Source: Bacteroidota bacterium (lineage in GTDB: Bacteria > Bacteroidota > Bacteroidia > B-17B0 > Aurantibacillaceae). From it: a stretch of DNA of 64,000 bases. Positions 18,204 through 27,739 of the stretch are shown in pieces (position 1 is the stretch's first letter; every line of letters begins with the position of its first letter). The notes beneath the pieces were generated by a model. That model was not told the origin of the DNA and ran no database searches. It saw only the letters and a list, made by a program, of their open reading frames with translations. A program made the translations under genes and the position numbers. The stretch is from the NCBI GenBank assembly GCA_021155905.1, contig JAJNBG010000034.1:1-64000 (forward strand), given 5' to 3'.

Positions 18204-19313
18204 TTATTTAATCACTTCTTCCAGTTTCGCATCCAAATCCGGACCTCTTAGGTTTTTAGCAATTATTTTTCCTTCTTTATCCAGGAGCAGGTTTTGTGGA
18301 ATGCTGGTAATGCCGTATAATTTCCCGGCTTCGTTGCCCCATCCTTTTAAATCGCTGATCTGGGTCCAGGTTAACTGATCTTTTTCAATAGCCTGGATCC
18401 ATTTTTCTTTTACCTGGTCAAACGAAACACCTAATACGGTGAATCCTTTGTCCTTGTATTTGTTATAGGCCATCACTACATTAGGGTTTTCGGCACGGCA
18501 GGGTCCGCACCAACTTGCCCAAAAATCCACCAATACATATTTTCCTTTGAGATCTGATAAATTCACCATTTTACCGTTTGGATCTGCCTGTGCGAAATTA
18601 ACCGCCGGGTATCCGATAGTAGTTCCTCTTAACTGGGTTAATTTTTCCTGCGCCAGTTTCCCGTATTTGGTATTTAAAACGCTTTTGTCCAGTAAACCGA
18701 CTATTCTTTCCAGTTCTTCAACCGTTGCTGTTGAATTTTGATTGTTAAAATAGATAGCGTAACCGCTAACAGCAGACTTTGGATGTGTTTTGATGAAATT
18801 TTCCATAGACGCTTTCACCTCTTTGTCCATGGCCTGGTATTCTGCCACTTTTGCATTCATAGTAGCACCGTCTCCTTTGGATTTAGCCTCATTATAAGCA
18901 TTTACAATGGACTGCTGCTTACCGCCAAATCCCTGCATCATCTCATTATAAGCAATATAGTCTTTTTGGGTCTGCCCACCGGCCACTTTAGCTTGAGGTA
19001 AGCTGTCGATGTTCCCGGAAATGGTTGTTTTTCCACCATCTACAAAGAAAATCAGGTTGGGCTGTTCATTAATATTATGGGATTTAGTGATCCAGTACAT
19101 ATTAGCTTCCGTTCCTTTGCCGGTAAAAGCGAATTTGCCAGCCTTTATTTTGGCACTGTCCGTATAATCAGCGCCATCCCACTTATGGTGCATGAAAATG
19201 TATGAGTTATCTGGAGCATTTCTCAGTGCGCCATTAATGTTAAAATTGAATTTGGTTTGAGCAAAAACGGCAATAGATAACAGAGAGAAGCTGAATAGGA
19301 ATAGTTTCGTCAT
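18204..19313 (-). CDS. TlpA-like periplasmic thioredoxin with DUF4369-type N-terminal domain
   Basis: 369 aa from the ATG at 19311-19313 (the track starts at TTG). A signal peptide (VFAQ) precedes a beta-rich N-terminal domain of the DUF4369 type (about 20-115). A helical middle follows, then a TlpA/AhpC-like thioredoxin domain (about 230-369) with active site WASWCGPC (Cys269/Cys272). These proteins reduce or shuffle disulfides in the periplasm. Bacteroidota carry many paralogues, so the substrate is unknown. It lies upstream of the PpiC gene on the same strand. Confidence 0.88.
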   Translation of the reverse strand: MTKLFLFSFSLLSIAVFAQTKFNFNINGALRNAPDNSYIFMHHKWDGADYTDSAKIKAGKFAFTGKGTEANMYWITKSHNINEQPNLIFFVDGGKTTISGNIDSLPQAKVAGGQTQKDYIAYNEMMQGFGGKQQSIVNAYNEAKSKGDGATMNAKVAEYQAMDKEVKASMENFIKTHPKSAVSGYAIYFNNQNSTATVEELERIVGLLDKSVLNTKYGKLAQEKLTQLRGTTIGYPAVNFAQADPNGKMVNLSDLKGKYVLVDFWASWCGPCRAENPNVVMAYNKYKDKGFTVLGVSFDQVKEKWIQAIEKDQLTWTQISDLKGWGNEAGKLYGITSIPQNLLLDKEGKIIAKNLRGPDLDAKLEEVIK

Positions 19314-19332
19314 TTTTTTTGTGTTTAACAAG

Positions 19333-19340
19333 CAAATGTA
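19333..19340 (-). promoter_or_regulatory. Candidate -7 element (TACATTTG, minus strand)
   Basis: CAAATGTA on the plus strand equals TACATTTG on the minus strand, 19 nt before the ATG of the TlpA-like gene. A matching -33 TTG was not found at 19-20 nt. Confidence 0.35.
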
Positions 19341-19492
19341 GTTTTTATTGTGACTTTGAAGAATAGGTATTCGTTAAAAAATGAAAATTTACGGTCTTAA
19401 AATGGCTTGGAAGTGACATTTGATCAAATATTTCAGCCTATAAAGTAATTGTTAAATGTTTCTTATTTAATTATCATTTTTATTCACAATTG

Positions 19493-19523
19493 TTTGTGGG
19501 TAGTTCAAATTGTCTTATTTTTG
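19493..19523 (+). promoter_or_regulatory. Bacteroidota-type promoter (TTTG-N19-TATTTTTG)
   Basis: TTTG (19493-19496) and TATTTTTG (19516-19523) are separated by exactly 19 nt, an excellent match to the Bacteroidota housekeeping sigma consensus. It lies about 98 nt before the lamin-tail protein gene, so the transcript would carry a leader of about 90 nt. It probably drives the three-gene run through 25663. Confidence 0.7.
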
Positions 19524-19621
19524 CTTCGCTAAAAAGTGACCACCCTATAAGAGGAGTTCTATTCTGAAATCCGCCTTAAACCACTTTTAGAAATAAAAAA
19601 TAAACACCTAAAAATTATAAC

Positions 19622-20542
19622 ATGAAAAAAACTTTACTTGGTTTATCGTTAGTTACTTTGGCTTTAGTTGGTAAAGCGCAGGATTGTTCCGAATTATTTA
19701 TTTCGGAATATGTAGAAGGGGGAGGCAATAATAAGGCTCTTGAAGTTTACAACCCAACGGCAAACGCAATAAACTTAAGCAATTATAGATTAGTGCGGTA
19801 TTCGAATGGCGCATCCTACGCGAACCCAATTGATGATATCGATAGTACGGATCTTACCGGTTCTATTGATTCATATTCCGTGCATGTATTGGTAAATGGT
19901 CAAACTTCAGGTACAGCTAGTTCTCCAGCATGTGATCCGATTCTTCAGGCAAAAGGGAATCAATTAGATCACGCTTATGGAGCACCAACTTATATGAATG
20001 GTGATGATGCAATTGCTTTGGTAAGAATAAGCCCTTATAAAGTAATAGATATTTTTGGAGTTATTGGAGAAAGACCAAATGTAGCATGGAGTGATGTTGC
20101 TCCTTATATCGGAACAACCGGTAAATGGTGGACTAAAGATCATTCTATGCAAAGAAAGTCCAACATCAAGATTGGTGTTATGACTAATCCTGGGCAATTT
20201 AATCCAAAATTAGAGTGGGATTCTTTGCCAAAAGATATTTGGACAGATCTTAATGTTCATGATTGTGCGTGTAAGCCGGTTGGTGTAAAAGAAATTTCAA
20301 ATCAGATTAGTTTAAAAGTTTTTCCAAATCCTTCAAACGGAAATGAAATGGCTTTTGTTTCGGACAAATCAATAAAAGAAATTGTAATAACAAACGCTGT
20401 TGGGCAGGTTGTTTATAGAAGAACTGTTGAATCTAAGGAAAAAACAATTATCCTGAAAGATCTGGAACTTTCCAAAGGAATATATTATGCTACAATAAAG
20501 AGCGAGGCTGGTTCAAAATCAGAAAAAATAATTGTAAAATAA
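19622..20542 (+). CDS. Secreted lamin-tail-domain (LTD) protein with T9SS sorting domain
   Basis: 306 aa. Signal peptide (VGKAQ), then a lamin-tail domain at about 21-200 that begins ELFISEYVEGGGNNKALEVY, the standard LTD opening. The last about 75 residues start with KVFPNPSNG and end in GSKSEKIIVK, a type A T9SS C-terminal sorting domain, so the protein should be exported across the outer membrane and cleaved. LTDs are found on extracellular nucleases and adhesins of Bacteroidota and may bind nucleic acid or membranes. It leads a run that continues with a TonB receptor and a secreted endonuclease. Confidence 0.87.
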   Translation: MKKTLLGLSLVTLALVGKAQDCSELFISEYVEGGGNNKALEVYNPTANAINLSNYRLVRYSNGASYANPIDDIDSTDLTGSIDSYSVHVLVNGQTSGTASSPACDPILQAKGNQLDHAYGAPTYMNGDDAIALVRISPYKVIDIFGVIGERPNVAWSDVAPYIGTTGKWWTKDHSMQRKSNIKIGVMTNPGQFNPKLEWDSLPKDIWTDLNVHDCACKPVGVKEISNQISLKVFPNPSNGNEMAFVSDKSIKEIVITNAVGQVVYRRTVESKEKTIILKDLELSKGIYYATIKSEAGSKSEKIIVK

Positions 20543-20567
20543 TAAAACTTTAATCAAATTTTTTAAC

Positions 20568-20594
20568 AGGGCTGATGCAATATTCAGCCCTTTA
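20568..20594 (+). terminator. Weak hairpin, possible attenuating terminator
   Basis: agggctga / tcagccct with an 8-nt loop and a short T-rich tail, between the LTD gene and the TonB receptor gene. The T-run is interrupted, so partial read-through is likely. Confidence 0.5.
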
Positions 20595-20605
20595 TATTTA
20601 AAACA

Positions 20606-23344
20606 ATGCTTAAAAACAGTTTTTTCTTTCTTTTTATTTTTACTTCAGTTTTTCTTAAAGCGCAGGATAGTATTAAGGTAACTTTATCCGGATCAATAAA
20701 AGATTCAGAATCGGGTGAAGGCCTGATAGGGGCTGTGATCATGGTGAAACCGGGGATTGGAACAGTAGCTGATCTTGAAGGAAATTTCAGTATTAATGTA
20801 CCTAAGGGAGATTACAATATTGAAGCCTCAATGCTTGGTTACAGAAAATTCAATCAAAAAATAAAACTGTATTCCAATAAAAAAATGGATGTTAAATTAG
20901 AAAATGCAGTTCTTGATGAAGTTGAAGTTGTTGCTAACATGGCTCAGATCAGGGAAACACCCGTAGCTTTTAGTTCTATCTCAGCCACAAAAATACAGGA
21001 AGAGTTAGGGTCGCAGGATATTAGTATGATTGCAAATACCACGCCCGGAGCCTATGCTTCAAGTAGTGGTGGAGGATCAGGAGATTCACGTGTAACGATT
21101 CGTGGTTTTGATCAAACTAATATTGGTGTGTTGGTAGATGGAATTCCGGTAAATGATATGGAAAACGGCGCGGTGTATTGGAGTAACTGGGATGGATTAA
21201 AAGATATCACAAAAACTATGCAGATACAACGCGGATTGGGCGCATCCAAGTTGGCTATAACTTCTGTTGGTGGAACTATGAATTTTATCACCAACGGAAT
21301 TGAACAAAAAAGGCAGATGGTGATCAAGAAAGAGTGGGGAAATAACCGCCATAATGTGATGGCTATGTCTTACAATTCTGGTTTAATAAATAATAAATGG
21401 GGCTTTACTTTAGCCGGCACTTATAAAACAGGTGACGGATGGGCTGACCAGACCTGGACAAACGCTTATTCTTATTTTGCTAAAGTGCAATTTATGCCAA
21501 CTAAGAGACACATTATCAGTATTGGGGCAAATGGTGCTCCGCAACAGCACGGTCAAAGAACAACGATGCTACCTGTTGCTGTTTATAGTAAGGATTTTTC
21601 CGATAAGCTAGGTATTAATACTGATTCTATGATATATGCTATTTCGAAATCATCGAATAAGTTCACTAAGCCATCTGAAGGAGATAGAGGATTAAGATGG
21701 AATGCGGATATGGGATATCTTAATGGAGAAGTTTTAGGAGATCGTGTTAACATGTATCATAAGCCATTGTTTAATTTAAATCATTTCTGGACTGCATCGG
21801 AGAGGGTAACGGTTTCGACAGTATTGTATGCTTCTATCGGACGAGGTGCAGGTACAAGGTATTCTAACGGGGGATCTAATACAACTCCCGGCAGAGATAC
21901 CATAACGGGTTATTACGATGTACAGAAGATTTATAATTCTAACTCTATTAACATAAATACTTCAGTAAGCCCAACTTTACATAGAGCAGGTGTTTATATC
22001 AGGACACAAAATAACGACCATGATTGGTATGGTGGATTATCGACTCTTACATTTAAAATTAATAAACCTTTTACCTTAACCACGGGATTGGACCTACGTT
22101 ATTATAAGGGATATCATTACGACAAAATATATAACCTTATTGGAGGAGATTATGTGCTTGACTATTCAAACGCTAACGAAAACCCTTTTCAAATAAAAAA
22201 TTATTCAAGGTCCGGTAACGATATTGTTTCTAGAAATTATAATGGTTTCGTTAAATGGGGAGGATTGTTTTTGCAGGGAGAATACAAAAAGAATAAGCTT
22301 AGTACGTTTGTAACTTTAACCGGCGGTTATACTGGTTATAAAAGGGTTGACTATTTCAAAAAGAAAGATATAGTTTTATCTGATACAACATTATATACAG
22401 CTGTAGGATATGCGGATTCAGTTCAATACAATGGCGTCTATTATTATAATGATTCAAAAGAAGCCAGAACTGCTACACGAGGATATAAATGGTTTCCAAA
22501 TTTTACTGTGAAGGGCGGGGCAAATTATAATCTGAATGATCATCATAACGTTTTTGTGAATTTGGGTTATATGAGTATAGCGCCAAAATTTAATAACGTT
22601 TTTGATAATAATAATAAAGAATTCAAGGAAGTAAAAAATCAAACCATTCAATCATATGAAATTGGTTATGGTTATAAACAGTCTAATTTTTATGCGAATG
22701 TAAATGTCTATTACACATTGTGGAAGGATAAGCCACTGACAAGAACCAACGTGGGTCCGGATCTTCTTTCGTTTAATATTAATGGTTTAAATTCTCAATA
22801 TACTGGAATAGAGTTTGATGGGACTTATAAATTAATGAAACAGTTAGAAATTGAAGGGATATTATCATTGGCGGACTGGACATACACTTCAGCAAGTACT
22901 GTATATTTATTAGATGCTCAGGATCTCCCTTCAGATACAATTACATTTTCCGCGAAAGGCGTGCATGTTGCAGATGCAGCTCAAACTCAAGTTGGGGCAG
23001 CGGTAAGATATATGCCAATTAAAGGTGCCTATATTAAACCGCGATTCACTTATTTTGGAAGAAATTATTCAAACTTTGATCCTTTAACCCTGGATGGAGT
23101 AAACAAAGACAGAGAGAGTTGGAAAATGCCTTCTTATTATTTAATTGATTTAAATCTTGGATACGAAATTCCTTTCGGTGCTTTTAAATTAAATATCTAC
23201 GGAACCTGTAACAATTTATTAAACGCCATTTATATTAATGATGGCCGCAATAATACGAATGGCAGTGGTTTTGGAGCAGTGAATGCAACTGTGTTTTTCG
23301 GAACCGGCAGGACCTATATTATAGGAACCAAATTAACTTTTTAA
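20606..23344 (+). CDS. TonB-dependent outer-membrane receptor
   Basis: 912 aa. Signal peptide (FLKAQ), a carboxypeptidase-regulatory-like domain at about 24-110 (GSIKDSESGEGLIGAVIMV), a plug domain at about 115-225 (PVAFSSISATKIQEELG, then VTIRGFDQTNIGVLVDGIPV) and a 22-strand barrel to the C-terminus, which ends in a Phe-terminal strand (GTKLTF). It imports an unknown substrate at the expense of TonB energy. No SusD-like partner is adjacent, so this is not a standard SusCD pair. Its neighbours, a lamin-tail protein and a secreted endonuclease I, suggest that nucleic-acid fragments or a DNA-derived nutrient may be the ligand (inference). Confidence 0.9.
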   Translation: MLKNSFFFLFIFTSVFLKAQDSIKVTLSGSIKDSESGEGLIGAVIMVKPGIGTVADLEGNFSINVPKGDYNIEASMLGYRKFNQKIKLYSNKKMDVKLENAVLDEVEVVANMAQIRETPVAFSSISATKIQEELGSQDISMIANTTPGAYASSSGGGSGDSRVTIRGFDQTNIGVLVDGIPVNDMENGAVYWSNWDGLKDITKTMQIQRGLGASKLAITSVGGTMNFITNGIEQKRQMVIKKEWGNNRHNVMAMSYNSGLINNKWGFTLAGTYKTGDGWADQTWTNAYSYFAKVQFMPTKRHIISIGANGAPQQHGQRTTMLPVAVYSKDFSDKLGINTDSMIYAISKSSNKFTKPSEGDRGLRWNADMGYLNGEVLGDRVNMYHKPLFNLNHFWTASERVTVSTVLYASIGRGAGTRYSNGGSNTTPGRDTITGYYDVQKIYNSNSININTSVSPTLHRAGVYIRTQNNDHDWYGGLSTLTFKINKPFTLTTGLDLRYYKGYHYDKIYNLIGGDYVLDYSNANENPFQIKNYSRSGNDIVSRNYNGFVKWGGLFLQGEYKKNKLSTFVTLTGGYTGYKRVDYFKKKDIVLSDTTLYTAVGYADSVQYNGVYYYNDSKEARTATRGYKWFPNFTVKGGANYNLNDHHNVFVNLGYMSIAPKFNNVFDNNNKEFKEVKNQTIQSYEIGYGYKQSNFYANVNVYYTLWKDKPLTRTNVGPDLLSFNINGLNSQYTGIEFDGTYKLMKQLEIEGILSLADWTYTSASTVYLLDAQDLPSDTITFSAKGVHVADAAQTQVGAAVRYMPIKGAYIKPRFTYFGRNYSNFDPLTLDGVNKDRESWKMPSYYLIDLNLGYEIPFGAFKLNIYGTCNNLLNAIYINDGRNNTNGSGFGAVNATVFFGTGRTYIIGTKLTF

Positions 23345-23368
23345 AAAATGATTACTAAAATAAATAAC

Positions 23369-25663
23369 ATGAAAAAAATAAAACTATTTGCCGCAATTCT
23401 TGGATTAGGGTTTGCGACTGCAAATGCACAATGTCCTTTACCTACCGGGTATAATTTTGAGAATTTTATTTCAGCCGCGAGTTTCACGCCGTGTACAAGC
23501 GGATGGTCAACCAATATTGGTGGGTCTTTTACTTATGCTACTGGTCAGGCCGGGCTAGCCGGAAGGTTAGATATAGCAAATGAGTATGTTCAGATAAATA
23601 CCGCAGATGCTATGGGTGTGGTAAGTTACTATTTGAAAGGCTGGAATACCGGCGGTGCCTGGCAGGGAACTCTGAAATTACAGGAGTCAGCAAATGGTAC
23701 AGCCTGGACTGACTTAACAGTCTTTGCGGGTACCATAAGTAGTACTGCATATACAAACTATACTGTAACGCCAAATACAAATTCAAGACATTTAAAATGG
23801 ATATTGACTACAAAGGTATCAGGACATAATGTTGGTTTGGATGAAATTAATATTGCTGCTGCACCAGTTACTGCGCAGGAAATAAATATTAAGCAATCCG
23901 GTAATACAATTCTGAACGGTGGAAGCTCTGCTTTATTTAATTCAGCGGTTGGAACGCCGACAACTGTTGCTTTTACTATTGAAAATATCGGAAGCATATC
24001 TGCATTAACGATTAACTCATTTGGATTATCAGGAGTTGCAGCATCAGAATATACAGTGACTGCACCTACTGCTCCGGCAACAGTTAATCCGGTATCGAAT
24101 GTGCCATTAACCATCACATTTAATCCTTCTGTAGCTGGAACACGTTCGGCTATATTAACCATAAATAATGATGATGCAAATGAATCTGCTTATGTTATCA
24201 ATTTAAATGGAATAGGAGGAAGTTTTGCAACTGAGCCCTCTACTCAACCTTCAAATTTAACTTTTTCAAATATTAAATCTTACCGTGCATCAGCAACTTT
24301 CACGGCCGCGTCAGGGTCACCTGATGGTTATCTTGTGATTAAAAAAGAGACCTCTTCTGCAATTACGGATGTGCCGGCTGATGGGATTTCTTATCAGATT
24401 GGTGATGCCGTTGGAAACAGCAAAGTTATTTATAAAGGTCTGGGAACGAATATTGGCTTGACTAATATTTATGCAGGTTTGCCTTATGGTCTGGCTATTT
24501 TTGCTTATAACGGTTCCGGTTCTTTTGTCAATTATAATACAGTAGCACCGTTAACCGGTAATTTCAATGCTGCCGCATCTATGCAATCTACGTCAGAGTA
24601 TAGCAGTATAAACGTTACAAATCCTGGTTTTTTAACAGGTTTATCTGGAATTATTTATCCTCATACATCAATTTTTTATAGCAATTATGATGAGACTATG
24701 ATTAAATTATTTACAGCTCGTGATACAACTGCAGGTAAAAAAGTATTAAATTGTGTTTATAGCGGTGAAACGTATATTTATACGGAGCCATTTGATTATT
24801 CTTATTTTAGCCGTGACCATAGTTTTTGCCATAACTGGATGCCAACGAACCCTGCAGATGGATCTGGTAATGCACCTAATAATGTTGAAAGAAAAGAATA
24901 CAATGATCAACATAACTTATTTCCAATACAACAAAACGATGTGAATGCTGTTCGTAGTAATTATCCGGTCGGTGAAGTTGTTTCAGTTACGAATGCTTAT
25001 TTGTTAGGTAAGTATGGTCAAAATAGTCAGGGGCAAACAGTTTATGAGCCACGTGATGCGCATAAAGGAATTATTGCGAGAGCAATTATGTATATGTCCA
25101 CCTGCTATAATGGACAAAATAATGCTTCAGGTGCACCTCAAAATTGGAAGTTAAGAAATCCTATTAGTACCTCGATTAATTATGGACAGGATCAAAATCT
25201 ATTGAAGAAGTGGCATTTTCAATTCCCGCCTACTGCCTGGGAAATCTCCCGTAACGACTTTTTAGATTCCTTACAGGGTAACCGTAATCCGTTTGTGGAT
25301 AGTGTACGTTACGCCTGTTATATCGATTTTTCGAGCATGACTTATATTTCTGATCCAAGCAATGCTTTTGGATGTCCTGTTGCTGTTGGTATTAAGGAAA
25401 ATGTAGCAACCCAATTTGAATATCTGTTGGCGCCGAACCCAACATCCGGAGAATTTTATTTATTGATCGACGCTAAAGTGGCTGAGAAATTTAATTTAAA
25501 CATTACCGATGTAGCAGGTAGAAACGTGTACCAGAAATATGTTGAAGTGGTTAACGGATTTAATAATGTCGTGGTTAATGATATCAAGCTCCAGAGTGGA
25601 ATCTACTTTGTTAATCTGAGTTATAAGAATGAAAAAATTACGAGGAAATTAATCATTCAGTAA
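23369..25663 (+). CDS. Secreted endonuclease I family nuclease with T9SS sorting domain
   Basis: 764 aa from the ATG at 23369 (an earlier in-frame ATG at 23348 adds seven residues before the signal peptide). Signal peptide ends in ANAQ. A beta-sandwich domain with a choice-of-anchor-like pattern (about 20-170) is followed by a DUF1573-like repeat (ITFNPSVAGTRSAILTINND, about 180-280). The endonuclease I domain (about 400-680) shows SRDHSF with Asp483-His484, DQHNLFP, VRSNYPVGEV and RDAHKGIIARAIMYM, the NucM/EndA signature. The C-terminal about 75 residues (LAPNPTSGEF, ending in RKLIIQ) are a T9SS sorting domain. It should degrade extracellular DNA or RNA. It follows the TonB receptor by 24 nt. 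Confidence 0.88.
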   Translation: MKKIKLFAAILGLGFATANAQCPLPTGYNFENFISAASFTPCTSGWSTNIGGSFTYATGQAGLAGRLDIANEYVQINTADAMGVVSYYLKGWNTGGAWQGTLKLQESANGTAWTDLTVFAGTISSTAYTNYTVTPNTNSRHLKWILTTKVSGHNVGLDEINIAAAPVTAQEINIKQSGNTILNGGSSALFNSAVGTPTTVAFTIENIGSISALTINSFGLSGVAASEYTVTAPTAPATVNPVSNVPLTITFNPSVAGTRSAILTINNDDANESAYVINLNGIGGSFATEPSTQPSNLTFSNIKSYRASATFTAASGSPDGYLVIKKETSSAITDVPADGISYQIGDAVGNSKVIYKGLGTNIGLTNIYAGLPYGLAIFAYNGSGSFVNYNTVAPLTGNFNAAASMQSTSEYSSINVTNPGFLTGLSGIIYPHTSIFYSNYDETMIKLFTARDTTAGKKVLNCVYSGETYIYTEPFDYSYFSRDHSFCHNWMPTNPADGSGNAPNNVERKEYNDQHNLFPIQQNDVNAVRSNYPVGEVVSVTNAYLLGKYGQNSQGQTVYEPRDAHKGIIARAIMYMSTCYNGQNNASGAPQNWKLRNPISTSINYGQDQNLLKKWHFQFPPTAWEISRNDFLDSLQGNRNPFVDSVRYACYIDFSSMTYISDPSNAFGCPVAVGIKENVATQFEYLLAPNPTSGEFYLLIDAKVAEKFNLNITDVAGRNVYQKYVEVVNGFNNVVVNDIKLQSGIYFVNLSYKNEKITRKLIIQ

Positions 25664-25693
25664 ATTATTGTTGACGAGAACAGAAGGAACGAG

Positions 25694-25729
25694 AAAAAGT
25701 CCCTTGCAGAAATGTGAGGGACTTTTTAT
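25694..25729 (+). terminator. Rho-independent terminator
   Basis: aaaaagtccct / agggacttttt with a 12-nt loop and T-rich tail, 30 nt after the endonuclease stop. The same stem type recurs at 33270-33308. Confidence 0.85.
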
Positions 25730-25765
25730 TTAAAAGTAATTAAAAAGCTATAATTTAATAAAGGT

Positions 25766-25773
25766 TATATTTG
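25766..25773 (+). promoter_or_regulatory. Candidate -7 element (TATATTTG)
   Basis: TATATTTG fits TAnnTTTG and lies 20 nt before the ATG of the first transglutaminase-like gene, right after a terminator. The -33 box is poor. Confidence 0.4.
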
Positions 25774-25792
25774 TATAATTATTGGTCCTCGC

Positions 25793-27730
25793 ATGAAAAT
25801 AGTATATCTTTTTGTTCTTTTATTTTATGTGTCTTGTTTTGTTTATTCCCAGGAACCTAAAAATGTAAAATTTGGAATCGTAAACGACGAGGAACTTCGA
25901 ATGAAATTTGATGCTTCTGATTCATCAGCCGAAGCTGTATTGTTGTACGAAAAAGAAAACATAGAATTTTCGAATTTTAACGGATTTGCTATTCATACAG
26001 AATACTTTGCCAGAATTAAAATTTTAAAAACGTCCGGTCTGGATAGGGGTAATATCTCTCTTCCTTATTTTATTACATCTGATGGAGAAGAAGAAATTTC
26101 TGATATAGCGGGGTTTACATATAATTTAGAAAACGAAAAAACCGTTGTTACTTCCTTGACAAAGGCATCTGTTTTTACGGAAAAAATTTCCGGAACCAAT
26201 TATGTAAAGAAATTCATTTTACCCAATGTAAAAAAGGGTTCTGTTATAGAATATAAATTTAAACGTAGAACCCCTTTTTCGATCGATGACAAACCGAAGG
26301 ATTGGTATTTTCAAGGAGATATCCCCTTTAAATGGAGTGAGTTGAATATTACGATACCTGCTTATTTGGGTTATAGAATTATATTCGGTGGATATATCCC
26401 GTTGTATATTAAAAATATAGAGAAAAATAAATTAGATGACGAAACGAAATATAAATTTGTCATTAAGGATGCGCCTGCGTTTAAAGACGAATCGTTTATT
26501 ACTTCCAGAAAAGATTATATATCCAAAGTAGAATTTGAATTGGTATCCAGGTCCGGATATTCAAATTTTTATCGTTATTCCGAAAGCTGGGGGGATATCG
26601 CTAAACTTTTAAATAAGCATTCCCGGTTTGGGGAAGAATTGAGGTATAGTAATTATTTAAAGAAGGTAGTTAACTCGTTCTCTTCTATTAAAGATTCAGC
26701 TGAACTTATTAATGCAGCCTATAGCTATGTGAAAAATAATTTTTCATGGAATGATAGTTACCGATTGTTAGTTCAGGATGAGTTAAAAACTGTTTTTGAA
26801 AATAAAAAAGGCAATTCTTCAGAAATAAATTTATTACTACTTGTTCTTTTGAGAGAACTCGGCATAAAGGCCAATCCTGTTATTCTTAGTACACGTGGTA
26901 ATGGCGAGATCAAACAGGAATATCCTATGCTTGATAGGTTTAATTATGTTATTGTAAATGCAAAACTTAGAGGGAAAGATTTGCTTATGGATGCCACTGA
27001 GCCTTTTTGTGTTCCGGGATTGCTGCCGGAACGATGCTTAAATAATACCGGCTATGCTATAGAAAAAGATACGGTAAGACTTATATCATTACAACCTTCA
27101 AAAAGCTCTGTTTTATATACGATCAACGTGGAATTAGATAGTTTGGGTAAACAAATCACCGGTGATTATTCTGTTTTATCTGCTAGTTACGCTGCACTTT
27201 CTTTTAGAAAATTTCTTAAAAAAGAAGGCGAAAAAGAACTCTTGAATTTTTATAAAAGAGTTAAACCGGATTGGGACATTGAATCAATTGTTACTGAGAA
27301 TGAAGAAGATCCATTTAAGCCTTTTAAAGTGAAGTTTAATTTTTCGGAAGCGGTAATTTTAAATACCCAACATAAATTATACATCAACCCTTTATTTTCT
27401 GAAAATATTAAAGAAAATAAATTTAAACATAATGAGCGGCTTTATCCGGTGGATTTAGAAAATCCTTATGAGTTAATCGTCGTGGTAAATTTTAAAGTGC
27501 CATCTAATTTTGCGATCGAAGAAATACCTCAAAAGATGGCGATCACGATACCCGACAAAGGTGCAAAATTTGCTTTTGGAATAGAGGTAGATCAAAATGT
27601 CATTAAAATTAGAAGTCATCTGTTAGTCGCTAAATCGCTTTACAGCACTGATCAATACCATTATTTAAGAGAGTTTTATAACACCCTGATTCAAAAACAG
27701 GCAGAACAGATTATTTTAAAGAAAAACTAA
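25793..27730 (+). CDS. DUF3857/transglutaminase-like secreted protein, catalytic residues replaced
   Basis: 645 aa with a signal peptide (VYSQ). A DUF3857 beta-rich domain (about 55-215) is followed by a transglutaminase-like core (about 290-415) and a DUF3858-like tail. In the core, the position aligned to the catalytic Cys is Ser342 (GNSSEIN instead of GDCKxLS), and the catalytic His is replaced by Tyr (FNYVIV instead of FNHVIV); the later Asp (LMDATEP) remains. Hence it is probably not an active protease or transglutaminase but a binding or structural paralogue. The next gene, about 10 nt away, encodes a related protein with Cys and His intact. Confidence 0.82.
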   Translation: MKIVYLFVLLFYVSCFVYSQEPKNVKFGIVNDEELRMKFDASDSSAEAVLLYEKENIEFSNFNGFAIHTEYFARIKILKTSGLDRGNISLPYFITSDGEEEISDIAGFTYNLENEKTVVTSLTKASVFTEKISGTNYVKKFILPNVKKGSVIEYKFKRRTPFSIDDKPKDWYFQGDIPFKWSELNITIPAYLGYRIIFGGYIPLYIKNIEKNKLDDETKYKFVIKDAPAFKDESFITSRKDYISKVEFELVSRSGYSNFYRYSESWGDIAKLLNKHSRFGEELRYSNYLKKVVNSFSSIKDSAELINAAYSYVKNNFSWNDSYRLLVQDELKTVFENKKGNSSEINLLLLVLLRELGIKANPVILSTRGNGEIKQEYPMLDRFNYVIVNAKLRGKDLLMDATEPFCVPGLLPERCLNNTGYAIEKDTVRLISLQPSKSSVLYTINVELDSLGKQITGDYSVLSASYAALSFRKFLKKEGEKELLNFYKRVKPDWDIESIVTENEEDPFKPFKVKFNFSEAVILNTQHKLYINPLFSENIKENKFKHNERLYPVDLENPYELIVVVNFKVPSNFAIEEIPQKMAITIPDKGAKFAFGIEVDQNVIKIRSHLLVAKSLYSTDQYHYLREFYNTLIQKQAEQIILKKN

Positions 27731-27739
27731 TTAGTGGTC

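Noticed and set aside
23758-24162. 134-aa antisense ORF in the endonuclease gene
   Set aside because: Overlaps a well-supported gene and shows no domain.
27734-27739. GTG start two codons before the ATG of the second transglutaminase-like gene
   Set aside because: The ATG at 27740 gives the cleaner signal peptide; the difference is trivial.
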